From the NCBI RefSeq assembly GCF_018842675.1, contig NZ_JAGTWO010000004.1, forward strand, positions 868,001 to 932,000: a DNA stretch of 64,000 bases, written 5' to 3'. Made by a program: the position numbers and the translations under genes. The notes under the pieces are model-generated. The model saw only the letters and a program-made list of their open reading frames with translations, was not told the DNA's origin and searched no databases. Below, in pieces: positions 11,088 to 20,751 of the stretch. Positions within the stretch are counted from its first letter, which is position 1, and each line of letters begins with the position of its first letter. The DNA comes from Candidatus Pantoea bituminis (GTDB taxonomy: Bacteria; Pseudomonadota; Gammaproteobacteria; Enterobacterales; Enterobacteriaceae).

Positions 11088-12257
11088 ATGTCCGAACAGA
11101 TTGTGACGCCATCGTCCGCATCCCCCATTGTTGTTTCCCCAAAAAGCCAAAAAATTAATTTGCTGGATCTGAGTCGTCCGCAGATGCGCGAATTTTTCCT
11201 TTCGCTTGGCGAAAAGCCTTTCCGTGCCGATCAGGTTATGAAGTGGATGTATCACTACTGCTGCGATGATTTCGAGCAGATGACTGACATCAACAAAAAG
11301 CTGCGCACTAAGTTGATGGAGCTGACCGAGATCCGCGCGCCGGAAGTGGCAGAAGAGTGGCGCTCCGCCGATGGCACCATTAAGTGGGCGATCCGCGTGG
11401 GCGATCAGCTGGTGGAAACCGTGTACATCCCGGAAGGCGATCGCGCCACACTGTGCGTATCATCACAAGTAGGTTGCGCGCTGGAGTGTAAATTCTGTTC
11501 AACTGCCCAACAGGGTTTCAACCGCAACCTGCGCGTGTCCGAAATTATCGGTCAGGTATGGCGCGCGGCAAAAATTGTCGGTGCCGCAAAATTGACCGGC
11601 CAGCGTCCGATCACCAATGTTGTGATGATGGGCATGGGCGAACCGCTGCTTAACCTGAACAACGTGGTTCCGGCGATGGAAATCATGCTGGATGACTTCG
11701 GTTTTGGATTGTCTAAACGCCGTGTGACGCTTTCCACCTCTGGCGTGGTGCCTGCGCTCGACAAACTCGGCGATATGATTGACGTTGCGTTGGCGATCTC
11801 GCTGCATGCCGCAAACGACAAACTGCGCGACGATATCGTGCCAATCAATAAAAAATATAACATTGAAATGTTCCTGGCAGCGGTAAAACGCTACATCGCA
11901 AAATCCAATGCTAACCAGGGGCGTGTCACCATCGAGTACGTCTTACTCGATCACGTTAATGACAGCACTGATGATGCGCACGAACTTGCCGCACTGCTGA
12001 AAGAGACGCCATGTAAAATCAACCTGATTCCATGGAACCCCTTCCCGGGTGCACCTTATGGGCGCAGCTCAAACAGCCGCATTGACCGCTTCTCAAAAGT
12101 CCTGATGGATTACGGGTTTACCACTATTGTGCGTAAAACTCGTGGCGATGATATCGATGCTGCTTGTGGTCAGCTGGCGGGTGAAGTCATTGACCGTACC
12201 AAACGTACCCTGAAGAAAAAAATGGCAGGCGAACTGATCTCTGTGAAGGCGCTCTGA
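11088..12257 (+). CDS. rlmN: Dual-specificity 23S rRNA/tRNA adenine-C2 methyltransferase (radical SAM)
   Basis: Radical-SAM enzyme that methylates C2 of A2503 in 23S rRNA and of A37 in certain tRNAs, supporting translational accuracy. It is 389 residues (E. coli 384). The 4Fe-4S cluster motif CxxxCxxC is at residues 130, 134 and 137 (CALECKFC), and the C-terminal [10 protein letters not shown] carries the second cysteine used in the mechanism. The MMGMGEP segment is the SAM-binding GGE-like motif. Downstream pilW starts 81 bases later behind a structured leader. Confidence 0.96.
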   Translation: MSEQIVTPSSASPIVVSPKSQKINLLDLSRPQMREFFLSLGEKPFRADQVMKWMYHYCCDDFEQMTDINKKLRTKLMELTEIRAPEVAEEWRSADGTIKWAIRVGDQLVETVYIPEGDRATLCVSSQVGCALECKFCSTAQQGFNRNLRVSEIIGQVWRAAKIVGAAKLTGQRPITNVVMMGMGEPLLNLNNVVPAMEIMLDDFGFGLSKRRVTLSTSGVVPALDKLGDMIDVALAISLHAANDKLRDDIVPINKKYNIEMFLAAVKRYIAKSNANQGRVTIEYVLLDHVNDSTDDAHELAALLKETPCKINLIPWNPFPGAPYGRSSNSRIDRFSKVLMDYGFTTIVRKTRGDDIDAACGQLAGEVIDRTKRTLKKKMAGELISVKAL

Positions 12258-12285
12258 AACCCTGACGCATAATATTCCCCGTTGG

Positions 12286-12325
12286 TGTCGCTCGTGGCAG
12301 GCTGCTGCCAGCTAATCAAGCGACA
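12286..12325 (+). promoter_or_regulatory. Nested hairpin just upstream of the pilW ribosome-binding site
   Basis: Outer stem TGTCGCT (12286-12292) pairs with AGCGACA (12319-12325). Inner stem TGGCAG (12295-12300) pairs with CTGCCA (12305-12310). The 3' arm ends immediately before the GAGGGAAG Shine-Dalgarno of pilW. There is no T tract, so it is not a terminator; it could be a leader structure or an mRNA-stabilising element. The function is inferred. Confidence 0.45.
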
Positions 12326-12338
12326 TGAGGGAAGTAAA

Positions 12339-13085
12339 ATGCGTAAAGGATTACCGACAGGTGTGTTAGCAAAATTAGTGGCGCTGTTTGTTGTAAGCGG
12401 TTGTGTCAGCAATACACCACAACCTGGTGCGGCAGAAGTCCGTCTACAGTTAGGTATGCATTATTTAGCAGTAGAAGATTATGCCGCAGCACAGCGCAAC
12501 TTTCTGCGCGCTCAGGCTGCTGCGCCTCGTGATTATCGGGTGCCTTTGGCGCTGGCTCGACTAGCACGGCTACAGGGAAATTCTGCTGCCGCGACCGAAC
12601 AGTTTCTTGTGGCTCAGCGGCTGGCACCAAAGAATGGATACGTTGCTAACAATTACGGTGCGTTTCTTTGCGCTTTAGGGCAGTATGACGAAGCGCATCA
12701 ACAGTTTAAACGGGCAATGGATGCGCAGGAAGGAGACGCCCGCATCGATGCTTTCGAACTGTCGGGATATTGTTATCTGCAGGCAGGGGACGATGAGTCA
12801 GCACGTTCAGCCATACTGCACGCGCTGGATGCGGATCGGGGCAAAGGAGAGTCCATGTTGGCCGAAGCTGAAAGGCTGGTGGAGACTCACCAATCGGTTA
12901 ACACACCGTTATTGTTAGAGATTTACCAGCAACGTTTGCCAGAAACGGCACGCAGTCTGGCGTTATACATACGTTTCGCCGCGCAACAGGAAAATGCCGC
13001 AGACATTACTCGTTATGGCGACCAGTTAGCGCGACGTTTTCCACAATCGATACAGTACCAGCGTTATTTAGCTAATGAATACTGA
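12339..13085 (+). CDS. pilW: PilW/PilF-like TPR lipoprotein (type IV pilus biogenesis/stability family)
   Basis: Lipoprotein of 248 residues: a signal peptide ending in the lipobox VVSGC, then tetratricopeptide repeats through most of the mature part (for example [16 protein letters not shown] and [14 protein letters not shown]). Relatives in pilus-bearing bacteria are outer-membrane pilotins that help secretin assembly. No other pilus gene is present here, and this locus position between rlmN and rodZ is one that E. coli lacks. The start ATG 12339 is chosen because it begins the signal peptide and follows GAGGGAAG. Its end overlaps the rodZ start by 11 bases, implying co-translation. Whether it serves pili here is unknown. 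Confidence 0.82.
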   Translation: MRKGLPTGVLAKLVALFVVSGCVSNTPQPGAAEVRLQLGMHYLAVEDYAAAQRNFLRAQAAAPRDYRVPLALARLARLQGNSAAATEQFLVAQRLAPKNGYVANNYGAFLCALGQYDEAHQQFKRAMDAQEGDARIDAFELSGYCYLQAGDDESARSAILHALDADRGKGESMLAEAERLVETHQSVNTPLLLEIYQQRLPETARSLALYIRFAAQQENAADITRYGDQLARRFPQSIQYQRYLANEY

Positions 13086-14067
13086 AGCCACTCAAGAGAA
13101 CTCTGCAGTACATTCTACAGGCGAACGCCTGCGTCTGGCCCGTGAGCAGATGGGACTGACGCAGCAGAACGTTGCTGAACGCCTGTGTCTGAAACTTTCT
13201 ACCGTACGAGACATTGAGGAAGATAAATCGCCTGCTGATTTAGCCTCAACGTTTTTGCGCGGATACATTCGCTCTTACGCACGTCTGGTGCATATTCCTG
13301 AAGAGGAATTGTTGCCAATGATGGCGAAACAAACGCCGGTGCGTGCAGCAAAAATCGAACCGATGCAAAGTTTCTCCTTGGGCAAGCGCCGCAAAAAGCG
13401 CGACGGTTGGTTGATGATCTTCACCTGGCTGGTGTTGTTTGTGGTCGTGGGTCTGACGGGCGCCTGGTGGTGGCAAAACCACAAAGCGTCGCAAGATGAA
13501 CTGGTCACGATGGCCGATCAGAACGGCAGCAGCAACGGTGACAACAGTCAATCCATCCCGTTGGGTGAAAACGCGGGCGACGGCGGAGCGGATGACACCG
13601 CTGCGCCTGCCGCACCAGACGAAAGCAATACCGCGCCTGCCGCAACAGAAAACAGCGTTGCTAATACGCCTGCACCTGCGACTAACGCGAATAACACGGT
13701 ACCGTCGCCACAAGATAATGCTGTGGTTTCACCTAGCCAGCCGCCGGTAAACACATCAGCAGCACCAACCGCACCACAAATGCCGGTGGGTGCCGCTGCA
13801 GTAAGTGAACCAGCAACCGATCCTAATGCCGTTGTTATGACGTTTAACGCGGATTGCTGGTTAGAAGTCACAGACGCGACCGGTAAAAAATTGTTCAGCG
13901 GATTGCAACGCAGCGGCGGTAAACTTAGCCTTGCCGGAACTGCGCCGTATCGCCTGAAAATTGGCGCGCCATCAGCAGTTCAGGTGCAATACCAGAACCA
14001 GCCTGTTGATTTGAGTCGTTTTATCCGTACTAACCAGGTTGCTCGCCTGACATTAGGTGCGCAATAA
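13075..14067 (+). CDS. rodZ: Cytoskeletal protein RodZ
   Basis: Bitopic inner-membrane protein that ties MreB filaments to the elongation complex and keeps cells rod-shaped. It is 330 residues (E. coli 337). In order: an N-terminal helix-turn-helix domain ([20 protein letters not shown], residues about 18-37), a basic juxtamembrane stretch [10 protein letters not shown], one membrane helix (about 112-130), a low-complexity Ala/Pro/Thr/Asn periplasmic linker, and a C-terminal beta domain ([18 protein letters not shown]). It overlaps pilW and is followed 37 bases later by ispG. Confidence 0.96.
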   Translation: MNTEATQENSAVHSTGERLRLAREQMGLTQQNVAERLCLKLSTVRDIEEDKSPADLASTFLRGYIRSYARLVHIPEEELLPMMAKQTPVRAAKIEPMQSFSLGKRRKKRDGWLMIFTWLVLFVVVGLTGAWWWQNHKASQDELVTMADQNGSSNGDNSQSIPLGENAGDGGADDTAAPAAPDESNTAPAATENSVANTPAPATNANNTVPSPQDNAVVSPSQPPVNTSAAPTAPQMPVGAAAVSEPATDPNAVVMTFNADCWLEVTDATGKKLFSGLQRSGGKLSLAGTAPYRLKIGAPSAVQVQYQNQPVDLSRFIRTNQVARLTLGAQ

Positions 14068-14104
14068 CAGCGTATTGCGTACCGGGCAATTGTGGAGAAG
14101 AAAT

Positions 14105-15226
14105 ATGCATAACGAAGCACCCATTATCCGTCGTAAATCTAAACGTATTTACGTCGGCAAGGTGCCTATCGGCGACGGTGCGCCTATTGCCGTTCAGTCG
14201 ATGACCAATACCCGCACCACCGACGTGGCTGCAACAGTTAATCAAATTAAAGCCCTTCAGCGCGTAGGCGTGGACATTGTTCGCATCTCCGTGCCGACAA
14301 TGGATGCCGCCGAAGCGTTCAAGCTGATTAAACAGCAAGTCGACGTTCCGCTGGTCGCCGATATCCATTTTGATTATCGCATTGCACTAAAAGTCGCTGA
14401 ATATGGCGTCGATTGTCTGCGTATCAATCCAGGTAACATTGGCAACAACGAACGTATTCGTATGGTTGTTGATTGCGCGCGTGACCACAACATTCCCATT
14501 CGTATCGGTGTAAATGCCGGTTCGCTGGAAAAAGATCTGCAGGAAAAATATGGCGAGCCGACGCCGCAGGCGCTGCTCGAATCCGCCATGCGTCACGTTG
14601 ATCACCTTGATCGCCTGAATTTCGATCAGTTCAAAGTCAGCGTGAAAGCGTCTGACGTTTTCCTGGCTGTTGAATCTTATCGCCTGCTGGCAAAACAAAT
14701 TGAACAACCGTTGCATCTCGGTATTACCGAAGCAGGCGGCGCACGCGCAGGTGCAGTGAAATCAGCGATTGGCTTAGGCTTGCTGCTTTCAGAAGGTATC
14801 GGTGACACGCTGCGTATTTCGCTGGCTGCCGATCCTGTAGAAGAAGTAAAAGTCGGATTCGATATTTTGAAGTCGCTGCGTATTCGTTCACGTGGGATCA
14901 ACTTCATCGCTTGCCCAACCTGCTCGCGTCAGGAATTTGACGTTATCGGCACGGTGAACGCGCTGGAGCAACGCCTTGAAGACCTGATCACGCCGATGGA
15001 CGTTTCGATTATCGGCTGTGTCGTCAACGGTCCAGGCGAAGCAACTATTTCTACGCTTGGCGTAACCGGTGGCAGCAAGAAGAGTGGTTTTTACGAAGAT
15101 GGCGTGCGTCAGCGCGTTCGTCTCGACAATGACGATATGATCGATCAGCTGGAAGCGCGCATTCGCGCTAAAGCCTCAATGCTCGACGAAAGCCGTCGCA
15201 TTGACGTACAGCACCTGGAAAAATAA
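14105..15226 (+). CDS. ispG: 4-hydroxy-3-methylbut-2-en-1-yl diphosphate synthase (flavodoxin)
   Basis: Penultimate enzyme of the MEP isoprenoid pathway; a 4Fe-4S enzyme that reduces methylerythritol cyclodiphosphate to HMBPP. It is 373 residues (E. coli 372). The N-terminal TIM-barrel half is highly conserved, and the C-terminal half has the cluster cysteines in [13 protein letters not shown] and [15 protein letters not shown] 14105 is chosen over an upstream in-frame codon because it matches the family start MHNEAPI and follows GGAGAAG. It is probably co-transcribed with pilW-rodZ and ends at a terminator before hisS. Confidence 0.97.
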   Translation: MHNEAPIIRRKSKRIYVGKVPIGDGAPIAVQSMTNTRTTDVAATVNQIKALQRVGVDIVRISVPTMDAAEAFKLIKQQVDVPLVADIHFDYRIALKVAEYGVDCLRINPGNIGNNERIRMVVDCARDHNIPIRIGVNAGSLEKDLQEKYGEPTPQALLESAMRHVDHLDRLNFDQFKVSVKASDVFLAVESYRLLAKQIEQPLHLGITEAGGARAGAVKSAIGLGLLLSEGIGDTLRISLAADPVEEVKVGFDILKSLRIRSRGINFIACPTCSRQEFDVIGTVNALEQRLEDLITPMDVSIIGCVVNGPGEATISTLGVTGGSKKSGFYEDGVRQRVRLDNDDMIDQLEARIRAKASMLDESRRIDVQHLEK

Positions 15227-15262
15227 TGGCGTGCGCAGACTGCGCGCGTGACTTTTTGACTG

Positions 15263-15311
15263 AACCTGTGCGGTTTCATCCTCATAAGGTATGATGCCGC
15301 ACAGGTTTTTT
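15263..15311 (+). terminator. Terminator between ispG and hisS
   Basis: Stem AACCTGTGCGG (15263-15273) pairs exactly with CCGCACAGGTT (15297-15307), followed by TTTT. The loop contains TATGAT (15290-15295), a possible -10 box for hisS. Confidence 0.75.
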
Positions 15312-15329
15312 GCATTAAGAGATTCTAAC

Positions 15330-16604
15330 GTGGCGAAGAATATTCAAGCTATTCGCGGGATGAACGATTATCTGCCTGCGGATACAGCCATCTGGCAACG
15401 GATTGAAGGCGTTCTGAAACAGGTTCTGGCGAGCTATGGCTACAGCGAAATTCGCATGCCGATCGTTGAACAAACGCCGTTATTTAAACGCGCTATCGGT
15501 GAAGTCACCGATGTGGTTGAAAAAGAGATGTATTCCTTTGACGACCGCAACGGTGAAAGTCTGACGCTGCGCCCGGAAGGCACCGCAGGTTGCGTGCGTG
15601 CCGGCATCGAACACGGTTTGCTTTACAATCAAGAGCAGCGCTTGTGGTACATGGGACCGATGTTCCGCTATGAGCGCCCGCAAAAAGGCCGTTATCGCCA
15701 GTTTCACCAGATGGGCGTCGAAGTGTTTGGTCTGCAAGGACCGGATATCGATGCTGAATTGATCATGCTTAATGCCCGTTGGTGGAAAGCGTTGGGCATT
15801 GCCGATCACGTTCGCCTGGAACTCAACTCCATCGGTTCACTTGAAGCGCGTGCCAATTATCGTGATGCGTTAGTCGCGTTCCTTGAACAGCATAAAGAGA
15901 CGCTGGACGAAGATTGCAAACGCCGCATGTACACCAATCCCATGCGCGTATTAGATAGCAAAAACCCTGATATCCAGCAATTACTGAATGATGCGCCAAA
16001 ACTGGGCGACTATCTCGACGACGAGTCGCGAGCGCATTTTGATGGTCTTTGTGCGCTGTTGGATGATGCAGGCATTGCTTATACCGTTAACCAGCGTCTG
16101 GTACGCGGTCTCGATTACTACAACCGCACCGTGATTGAATGGGTTACTGATAGCCTGGGTTCGCAAGGCACGGTATGTGGCGGTGGTCGCTATGATGGCC
16201 TGGTTGAACAGCTCGGTGGTCGTGCTACGCCAGCCGTAGGTTTTGCCATGGGCATGGAGCGTCTGGTGTTACTGGTTCAGGCGGTTAATCCTGAATTTGA
16301 ACCGACTCGCGTTGTCGATGTCTATGTTATCGCTTCGGGTCAGGGCGTGCAGTCAGCAGCGATGCAGCTGGCAGAAAAACTGCGTGATGAAGTGCCAGAA
16401 CTGAAGTTGATGACCAACTTCGGTGGCGGCAACTTCAAAAAGCAATTTGCACGCGCTGATAAGTGGGGCGCACGCGTCGCGCTGGTCGTGGGCGAAGACG
16501 AAGTGAAAGCTGGCCAGGTGGTGATTAAAGATCTGCGCAGTGGCGATCAGCAAACGCTGGCGCAGGCAGAGGCTGCTGCTGAATTGCGCACGCTGTTACA
16601 GTAA
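15330..16604 (+). CDS. hisS: Histidine--tRNA ligase
   Basis: Class II aminoacyl-tRNA synthetase that charges tRNA-His. It is 424 residues, the same as E. coli. Class II motif 2 ([19 protein letters not shown]) and the HisRS motif [13 protein letters not shown] are intact, followed by the C-terminal anticodon-binding domain. The start is GTG 15330, giving the family N-terminus (M)[15 protein letters not shown]; the longer frame upstream runs through the terminator loop and is not used. yfgM and bamB follow closely and are probably co-transcribed. Confidence 0.97.
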   Translation: MAKNIQAIRGMNDYLPADTAIWQRIEGVLKQVLASYGYSEIRMPIVEQTPLFKRAIGEVTDVVEKEMYSFDDRNGESLTLRPEGTAGCVRAGIEHGLLYNQEQRLWYMGPMFRYERPQKGRYRQFHQMGVEVFGLQGPDIDAELIMLNARWWKALGIADHVRLELNSIGSLEARANYRDALVAFLEQHKETLDEDCKRRMYTNPMRVLDSKNPDIQQLLNDAPKLGDYLDDESRAHFDGLCALLDDAGIAYTVNQRLVRGLDYYNRTVIEWVTDSLGSQGTVCGGGRYDGLVEQLGGRATPAVGFAMGMERLVLLVQAVNPEFEPTRVVDVYVIASGQGVQSAAMQLAEKLRDEVPELKLMTNFGGGNFKKQFARADKWGARVALVVGEDEVKAGQVVIKDLRSGDQQTLAQAEAAAELRTLLQ

Positions 16605-16643
16605 GCGTGTCACAGCAACGACCATTGAAAGGAGAAGGATTGC

Positions 16644-17261
16644 GTGGAAGTTTATAGCAATGATAACGAACAGGTTGATGCGCTTCGCCGCTTTTTTGCC
16701 AACAATGGCAAGGCGTTAGCCGTTGGCGTAGTGATCGGCATTGCCGCGTTGGGTGGCTGGCGCTATTGGGCGAGTCAGCAAGAAAGCTCGGCCAAAGCCG
16801 TTTCGGCACAGTATCAGCAGCTTACCAGCGCTATGCAGGCAGATAAGCCTCAGACGCTGGAAGCTGTCAGCAACTTTGCCAATGAAAACAGCAACACTTA
16901 CGGTGCGCTGGCTTCTATGGATGTGGCAAAACAGTATGTTGACAGCAACCAGCTCGATAAAGCGGCAACGCAGTTACAGAACGGCCTGAAAGATACTAAA
17001 GATGCCAACCTGCAGGCAGTCATTAACCTGCGCCTGGCTCGCATTCAACTGCAACAGAATCAAGCTGATGCGGCGCTTAAAACCCTTGACGGTGTAAAGG
17101 GTGATGGCTGGACAGCCATTGTCGCCGACATTCGCGGCGAAGCGCTGCTGAGCAAAGGCGACAAGCAGGGCGCGCGCGATGCATGGAGTAAAGGGGTAGA
17201 ATCTGACGCCTCTCCGGCATTGAAGCAAATGATGCAGATGAAGATGAATAACTTAAGCTAA
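16644..17261 (+). CDS. yfgM: YfgM, inner-membrane ancillary SecYEG translocon subunit
   Basis: Single-pass inner-membrane protein of 205 residues (E. coli 206). One hydrophobic helix at about residues 22-42 (GKALAVGVVIGIAALGGWRY) is followed by a periplasmic TPR-like domain. In E. coli it associates with PpiD at the Sec translocon and affects the Rcs response. The start is GTG 16644, ten bases after AGGAGAAGG. It lies 19 bases before bamB, consistent with linking secretion and outer-membrane protein assembly in one operon. Confidence 0.93.
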   Translation: MEVYSNDNEQVDALRRFFANNGKALAVGVVIGIAALGGWRYWASQQESSAKAVSAQYQQLTSAMQADKPQTLEAVSNFANENSNTYGALASMDVAKQYVDSNQLDKAATQLQNGLKDTKDANLQAVINLRLARIQLQQNQADAALKTLDGVKGDGWTAIVADIRGEALLSKGDKQGARDAWSKGVESDASPALKQMMQMKMNNLS

Positions 17262-17280
17262 GCCAGTCGAGAGAGAGCGC

Positions 17281-18462
17281 ATGGAATTACGTAAATACCT
17301 GCTGCCGGGGCTGATTTCAGTCACTTTGCTCAGCGGTTGTTCGCTGTTTAGCGGCGAAGAAGATGTAGTAAAAATGGCCCCGTTGCCTAAGGTCGAAAAC
17401 CAATTCACACCACAAGAAGCGTGGAGCACATCGGTTGGCGATGGCATTGGTGATTTCTATTCCAATCTGCATCCTGCCTGGCTGGATGGCACCGTTTATG
17501 CTGCCGACCGCTTCGGTATCGTGAAAGCGTTAGATGCAGCAAACGGGAAAGAAAAATGGAAAATCGATCTTTCTGAGAAAACCGGCTTCTTTTCCAGTAA
17601 TCGCTCAGCCTTGCTCTCCGGCGGCCTGACAGCGAATGGCGATCGCGTTTATGTTGGCAGCGAGCGCGGACAGGTTTATGCATTAAACAGCAGCGACGGC
17701 GCGGTTGCCTGGCAAACTAAAGTGGCTGGCGAAGCGCTATCACGTCCGGTTGTCAGCGATGGTTTAGTGCTGGTTCATACCAGCAACGGCATGTTGCAGG
17801 GTCTGGATCAGAGCAGCGGCGCAATCAAGTGGAGCGTCAACCTTGATATGCCTGCACTCTCTCTGCGTGGTGAATCTGCGCCAGCCGTGGCGTTCGGCGG
17901 TGCGATTGTTGGCGGCGATAACGGCCGCGTCAGCGCGGTGATCTTGAATCAGGGGCAGTTGATTTGGCAGCAACGTATTTCGCAGCCAAGTGGCGCAACT
18001 GAAATTGATCGTCTCAACGATGTTGATACTACGCCTGTTGTCGCTAACGGTGTGGTTTACGCCCTGGCTTACAACGGTGATTTAACGGCGTTAGATCTGC
18101 GTTCAGGTCAGATTTTGTGGAAACGTGAAATCGGCGGTGTGAAAGATCTGATTGTTGATGCGGGGCGCATTTACCTGGTTGATCAGGATGACCGCGTTAT
18201 TGCGTTGAACACAGATGGTGGCGTAGCGATTTGGCGTCAAAGCGATCTGCTGCACCGTAACCTAACGTCGCCAGTATTGTACAACGGCTACATCGTTGTG
18301 GGTGACAGCGAAGGTTATCTGCACTGGATGAACACCACGGATGGCCGCTTTGTTGCCCAGCAGAAGCTGGACAGCTCTGGCTTCCAGACAGAACCCGTGG
18401 TGGCCAGCGACAAGTTACTGATCCAGGCAAAAGATGGTGAGGTTTATGCGATTACCCGCTAA
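17281..18462 (+). CDS. bamB: Outer-membrane assembly lipoprotein BamB
   Basis: Lipoprotein of the BAM complex that scaffolds insertion of beta-barrel proteins into the outer membrane. It is 393 residues (E. coli 392). It has a signal peptide with lipobox LLSGC at about residues 16-20 and repeated beta-propeller blades with AxDxxxGKxxW-type motifs (LDAANGKEKWKIDL, LNSSDGAVAWQTKV, LDLRSGQILWKREI). The ATG is immediately preceded by GAGAGAG. A terminator follows. Confidence 0.96.
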   Translation: MELRKYLLPGLISVTLLSGCSLFSGEEDVVKMAPLPKVENQFTPQEAWSTSVGDGIGDFYSNLHPAWLDGTVYAADRFGIVKALDAANGKEKWKIDLSEKTGFFSSNRSALLSGGLTANGDRVYVGSERGQVYALNSSDGAVAWQTKVAGEALSRPVVSDGLVLVHTSNGMLQGLDQSSGAIKWSVNLDMPALSLRGESAPAVAFGGAIVGGDNGRVSAVILNQGQLIWQQRISQPSGATEIDRLNDVDTTPVVANGVVYALAYNGDLTALDLRSGQILWKREIGGVKDLIVDAGRIYLVDQDDRVIALNTDGGVAIWRQSDLLHRNLTSPVLYNGYIVVGDSEGYLHWMNTTDGRFVAQQKLDSSGFQTEPVVASDKLLIQAKDGEVYAITR

Positions 18463-18497
18463 AGGGTAAGCGTCAGGTAGGTGAAATCCTTCCATGA

Positions 18498-18535
18498 AAA
18501 CGGCTCCTGACTGATCAGGGGCCGTTTCGTTTTTA
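18498..18535 (+). terminator. Terminator after bamB
   Basis: AAACGGCTCCTGA (18498-18510) pairs with TCAGGGGCCGTTT (18515-18527) with one G-T wobble, followed by CG and a T-rich tail. Confidence 0.8.
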
Positions 18536-18634
18536 GTCAGGCATGGTATTCTTTGCGCCTTAAGCCTGAACTTAGCGGCAAGAACCGTTATAATCACGCC
18601 ATTCAGGCGATTAATTATTTATTGAGGCATTGTT

Positions 18635-20122
18635 ATGGTACCTGTGGTCGCGCTAGTTGGGCGTCCCAATGTGGGAAAATCTACGCTATTTAACCGCTTA
18701 ACCCGCACACGTGATGCGCTGGTAGCGGATTTTCCTGGACTGACTCGCGATCGCAAATATGGTCGCGCCGAAGTGGAAGGGCGCGAATTTATTGTCATCG
18801 ATACCGGCGGTATTGACGGTACTGAAGATGGTGTCGAAGTGCGTATGGCGGGGCAATCATTGCTCGCGATTGAAGAAGCTGACGTCGTATTTTTTATGGT
18901 GGATGCACGTGCAGGCATGATGCCAGCTGATCAACAGATCGCAAATCATCTGCGTTCACGTCGCAAAGCCACTTTCGTGGTCGCGAACAAAACTGACGGA
19001 CTCGATCCTGATTCAGCCGTTGTCGATTTCTACTCGATGGGTTTGGGTGAGATTCACGCTATCGCTGCTTCCCATGGCCGCGGTGTCACCAGCCTGTTAG
19101 AAACCGCGCTGTTGCCGTGGATGGAGCAGGTTGAGCCAGTTGAAGTCACGGAAGAGGAAGAAAACGAAGCTTACTGGGCAGCATTGGCGGCGAAAGAGAG
19201 CGATGAGCTGGCGGAAGAGGAAGAGGAAGAATTCGACCCAACCGGTTTGCCAATCAAGCTGGCTATTGTAGGGCGTCCTAACGTCGGTAAATCTACCCTG
19301 ACTAACCGTATCCTCGGCGAAGATCGCGTGGTGGTATACGATATGCCGGGCACGACGCGAGACAGCATTTATATCCCAATGGAGCGTGATGGGCGCGAAT
19401 ACGTACTCATCGATACTGCAGGTGTGCGTAAGCGCGCCAGAATCTCCGATACCGTAGAGAAATTTTCAGTCATTAAAACGCTGCAAGCGATTGAAGACGC
19501 TAACGTGGTGATGTTGGTGATCGATGCGCGTACCGGTATTTCTGATCAGGATCTCTCCCTGCTGGGCTTCATTCTGAACAGTGGGCGCTCATTGGTGATC
19601 GTAGTCAATAAATGGGATGGCCTGTCACAGGAAGTGCGTGACGAAGTGAAAGAGACGCTCGATTTCCGTTTGGGCTTCATCGATTTCGCTCGCATCCACT
19701 TTATTTCTGCGCTGCATGGCAGCGGCGTGGGTAATCTGTTTGAATCGATTACCGAAGCTTACGACTGTTCGACTAAACGTGTTAACACCTCGTTGCTGAC
19801 GCGTATCATGAACATGGCTGCTGAAGATCATCAGCCGCCGTTAGTACGTGGTCGTCGCGTGAAGCTCAAGTATGCGCATGCTGGTGGTTATAATCCGCCA
19901 ATCGTCGTGATCCACGGTAATCAGGTGAAAGACCTGGCAGACTCTTACAAGCGCTACCTGATGAACTACTTCCGTCGTTCTCTGAATGTGATGGGAACGC
20001 CGATTCGTATTCAGTTCAAAGAGGGTGATAACCCGTACGAAGGTAAACGTAACCTGCTTAATCCAACGCAGATGCGTAAACGTAAACGTTTGATGGCGCA
20101 CCTCAAGAAAAATAAAAAATAA
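18635..20122 (+). CDS. der: GTPase Der (EngA), ribosome biogenesis
   Basis: Essential double GTPase needed for 50S subunit maturation. It is 495 residues (E. coli 490). Two G domains are clear: GRPNVGKST near residue 9 and again near residue 212, with DTGG and DTAG switch motifs and NKTD and NKWD base-specificity motifs. An acidic linker rich in Glu/Asp (about 170-205) separates them, and a C-terminal KH-like domain ends in a basic tail. ATG 18635 follows TGAGG. It has its own terminator. Confidence 0.97.
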   Translation: MVPVVALVGRPNVGKSTLFNRLTRTRDALVADFPGLTRDRKYGRAEVEGREFIVIDTGGIDGTEDGVEVRMAGQSLLAIEEADVVFFMVDARAGMMPADQQIANHLRSRRKATFVVANKTDGLDPDSAVVDFYSMGLGEIHAIAASHGRGVTSLLETALLPWMEQVEPVEVTEEEENEAYWAALAAKESDELAEEEEEEFDPTGLPIKLAIVGRPNVGKSTLTNRILGEDRVVVYDMPGTTRDSIYIPMERDGREYVLIDTAGVRKRARISDTVEKFSVIKTLQAIEDANVVMLVIDARTGISDQDLSLLGFILNSGRSLVIVVNKWDGLSQEVRDEVKETLDFRLGFIDFARIHFISALHGSGVGNLFESITEAYDCSTKRVNTSLLTRIMNMAAEDHQPPLVRGRRVKLKYAHAGGYNPPIVVIHGNQVKDLADSYKRYLMNYFRRSLNVMGTPIRIQFKEGDNPYEGKRNLLNPTQMRKRKRLMAHLKKNKK

Positions 20123-20130
20123 GCGTTAAT

Positions 20131-20158
20131 AAAAGAGGGCCAATTGGCCCTCTTTTTT
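20131..20158 (+). terminator. Terminator after der
   Basis: A near-perfect 28-base inverted repeat (AAAAGAGGGCC, then AATT, then GGCCCTC and TTTTTT) lies right after the der stop. Confidence 0.9.
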
Positions 20159-20194
20159 GGTTTGAGCAGCCAACTCATAAGGCGAGGTGCGGTT

Positions 20195-20392
20195 ATGAAT
20201 GTAACGTGTGAAAAATGTCAGCAGACGCTAACGCTGAGTGAAGGTGCGTTTATTTGTGAAGCATGCGACTTCCATTTGCCGGCACAAGCGGTCTGTCCAG
20301 ATTGTCTCCAGCCACTGAACGTACTAAAAGCGTGCGGTGCAGTGGATTACTTTTGCCCTCAGGGTCATGGGTTAATTTCCAAAAAAGAGTGA
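20195..20392 (+). CDS. yfgJ: YfgJ family zinc-ribbon protein
   Basis: Small protein of 65 residues with two CxxC pairs typical of zinc ribbons (CEKCQQ and CEAC at the N-terminus, CPDC in the middle) and the family block LNVLKACGAVDYFCPQGHGLISKK. It is homologous to E. coli YfgJ, whose function is unknown. ATG 20195 is chosen because the upstream in-frame extension has no homology and GAGG lies upstream. It sits between der and xseA as in E. coli, but here an accessory block is inserted after it. Confidence 0.85.
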   Translation: MNVTCEKCQQTLTLSEGAFICEACDFHLPAQAVCPDCLQPLNVLKACGAVDYFCPQGHGLISKKE

Positions 20393-20535
20393 AATTTATA
20401 CCCCTTAGCGCGTGACACATTTTTTTACTTCTATAAACAAAACGCCGCCGTTGGCGGGAAGCGTGTAATTTTAAACACTTAACCTCATCTTTGTAGCAAA
20501 AATGCTATTGCATCGTAACTACCGCGTTATAGATG
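20393..20535. other. Upstream part of the yfgJ to PQQ-dehydrogenase gap
   Basis: The gap of about 360 bases between yfgJ and the dehydrogenase has no gene. This AT-rich first part contains a small CCGCC/GGCGG hairpin (20445-20457) without a T tract, which could be a weak yfgJ terminator. Nothing else is recognised here; the rest of the gap holds the promoter and leader described separately. Confidence 0.5.
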
Positions 20536-20565
20536 TTCACCTCTTAATGTACCAAGTGGTACAAT
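20536..20565 (+). promoter_or_regulatory. Probable dehydrogenase promoter overlapped by a palindromic operator
   Basis: TTCACC (20536-20541, four of six -35 bases) and TACAAT (20560-20565, -10) are 18 bp apart. The perfect inverted repeat GTACCA-AG-TGGTAC (20549-20562) covers the spacer and the start of the -10 box, as expected of a repressor operator. The regulator is not identified. Confidence 0.5.
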
Positions 20566-20584
20566 CCTGCCGCTTTGTGAGGCA

Positions 20585-20735
20585 GAGCCAGACGATTCTT
20601 TATGTCTACTGGCTCACATAGCCTGCATCACGGACGCGAGTCCGTTCAAATTCGATTTAAAATAAAGTGATATCCAATGCATTAGCCTCAGTTACGTCTT
20701 CATTCGTTTACTGAGGCGCGGGTGCTTTATTTTTT
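20585..20735 (+). ncRNA. Structured 5' leader (three hairpins) before the PQQ dehydrogenase
   Basis: From a start expected near 20572, the leader would contain three hairpins. (1) GAGCCAGAC (20585-20593) with GTCT-a-CTGGCTC (20604-20615). (2) CGGAC-gcga-GTCCG (20631-20644). (3) GCCTCAGT (20685-20692) with ACTGAGGC (20710-20717), extendable by AAAATAAAG upstream with CTTTATTTT downstream. The last arm ends next to the AGGAG ribosome-binding site. It may be a regulatory leader; I do not recognise a known riboswitch class. Confidence 0.35.
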
Positions 20736-20751
20736 CAGGAGAGTTAGTGTT

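Noticed and set aside
15256..15295. hisS promoter with TTGACT (15256) and TATGAT (15290)
   Set aside because: The spacing of 28 bp is too long for a sigma-70 promoter. TATGAT is mentioned only as a possible -10 box.
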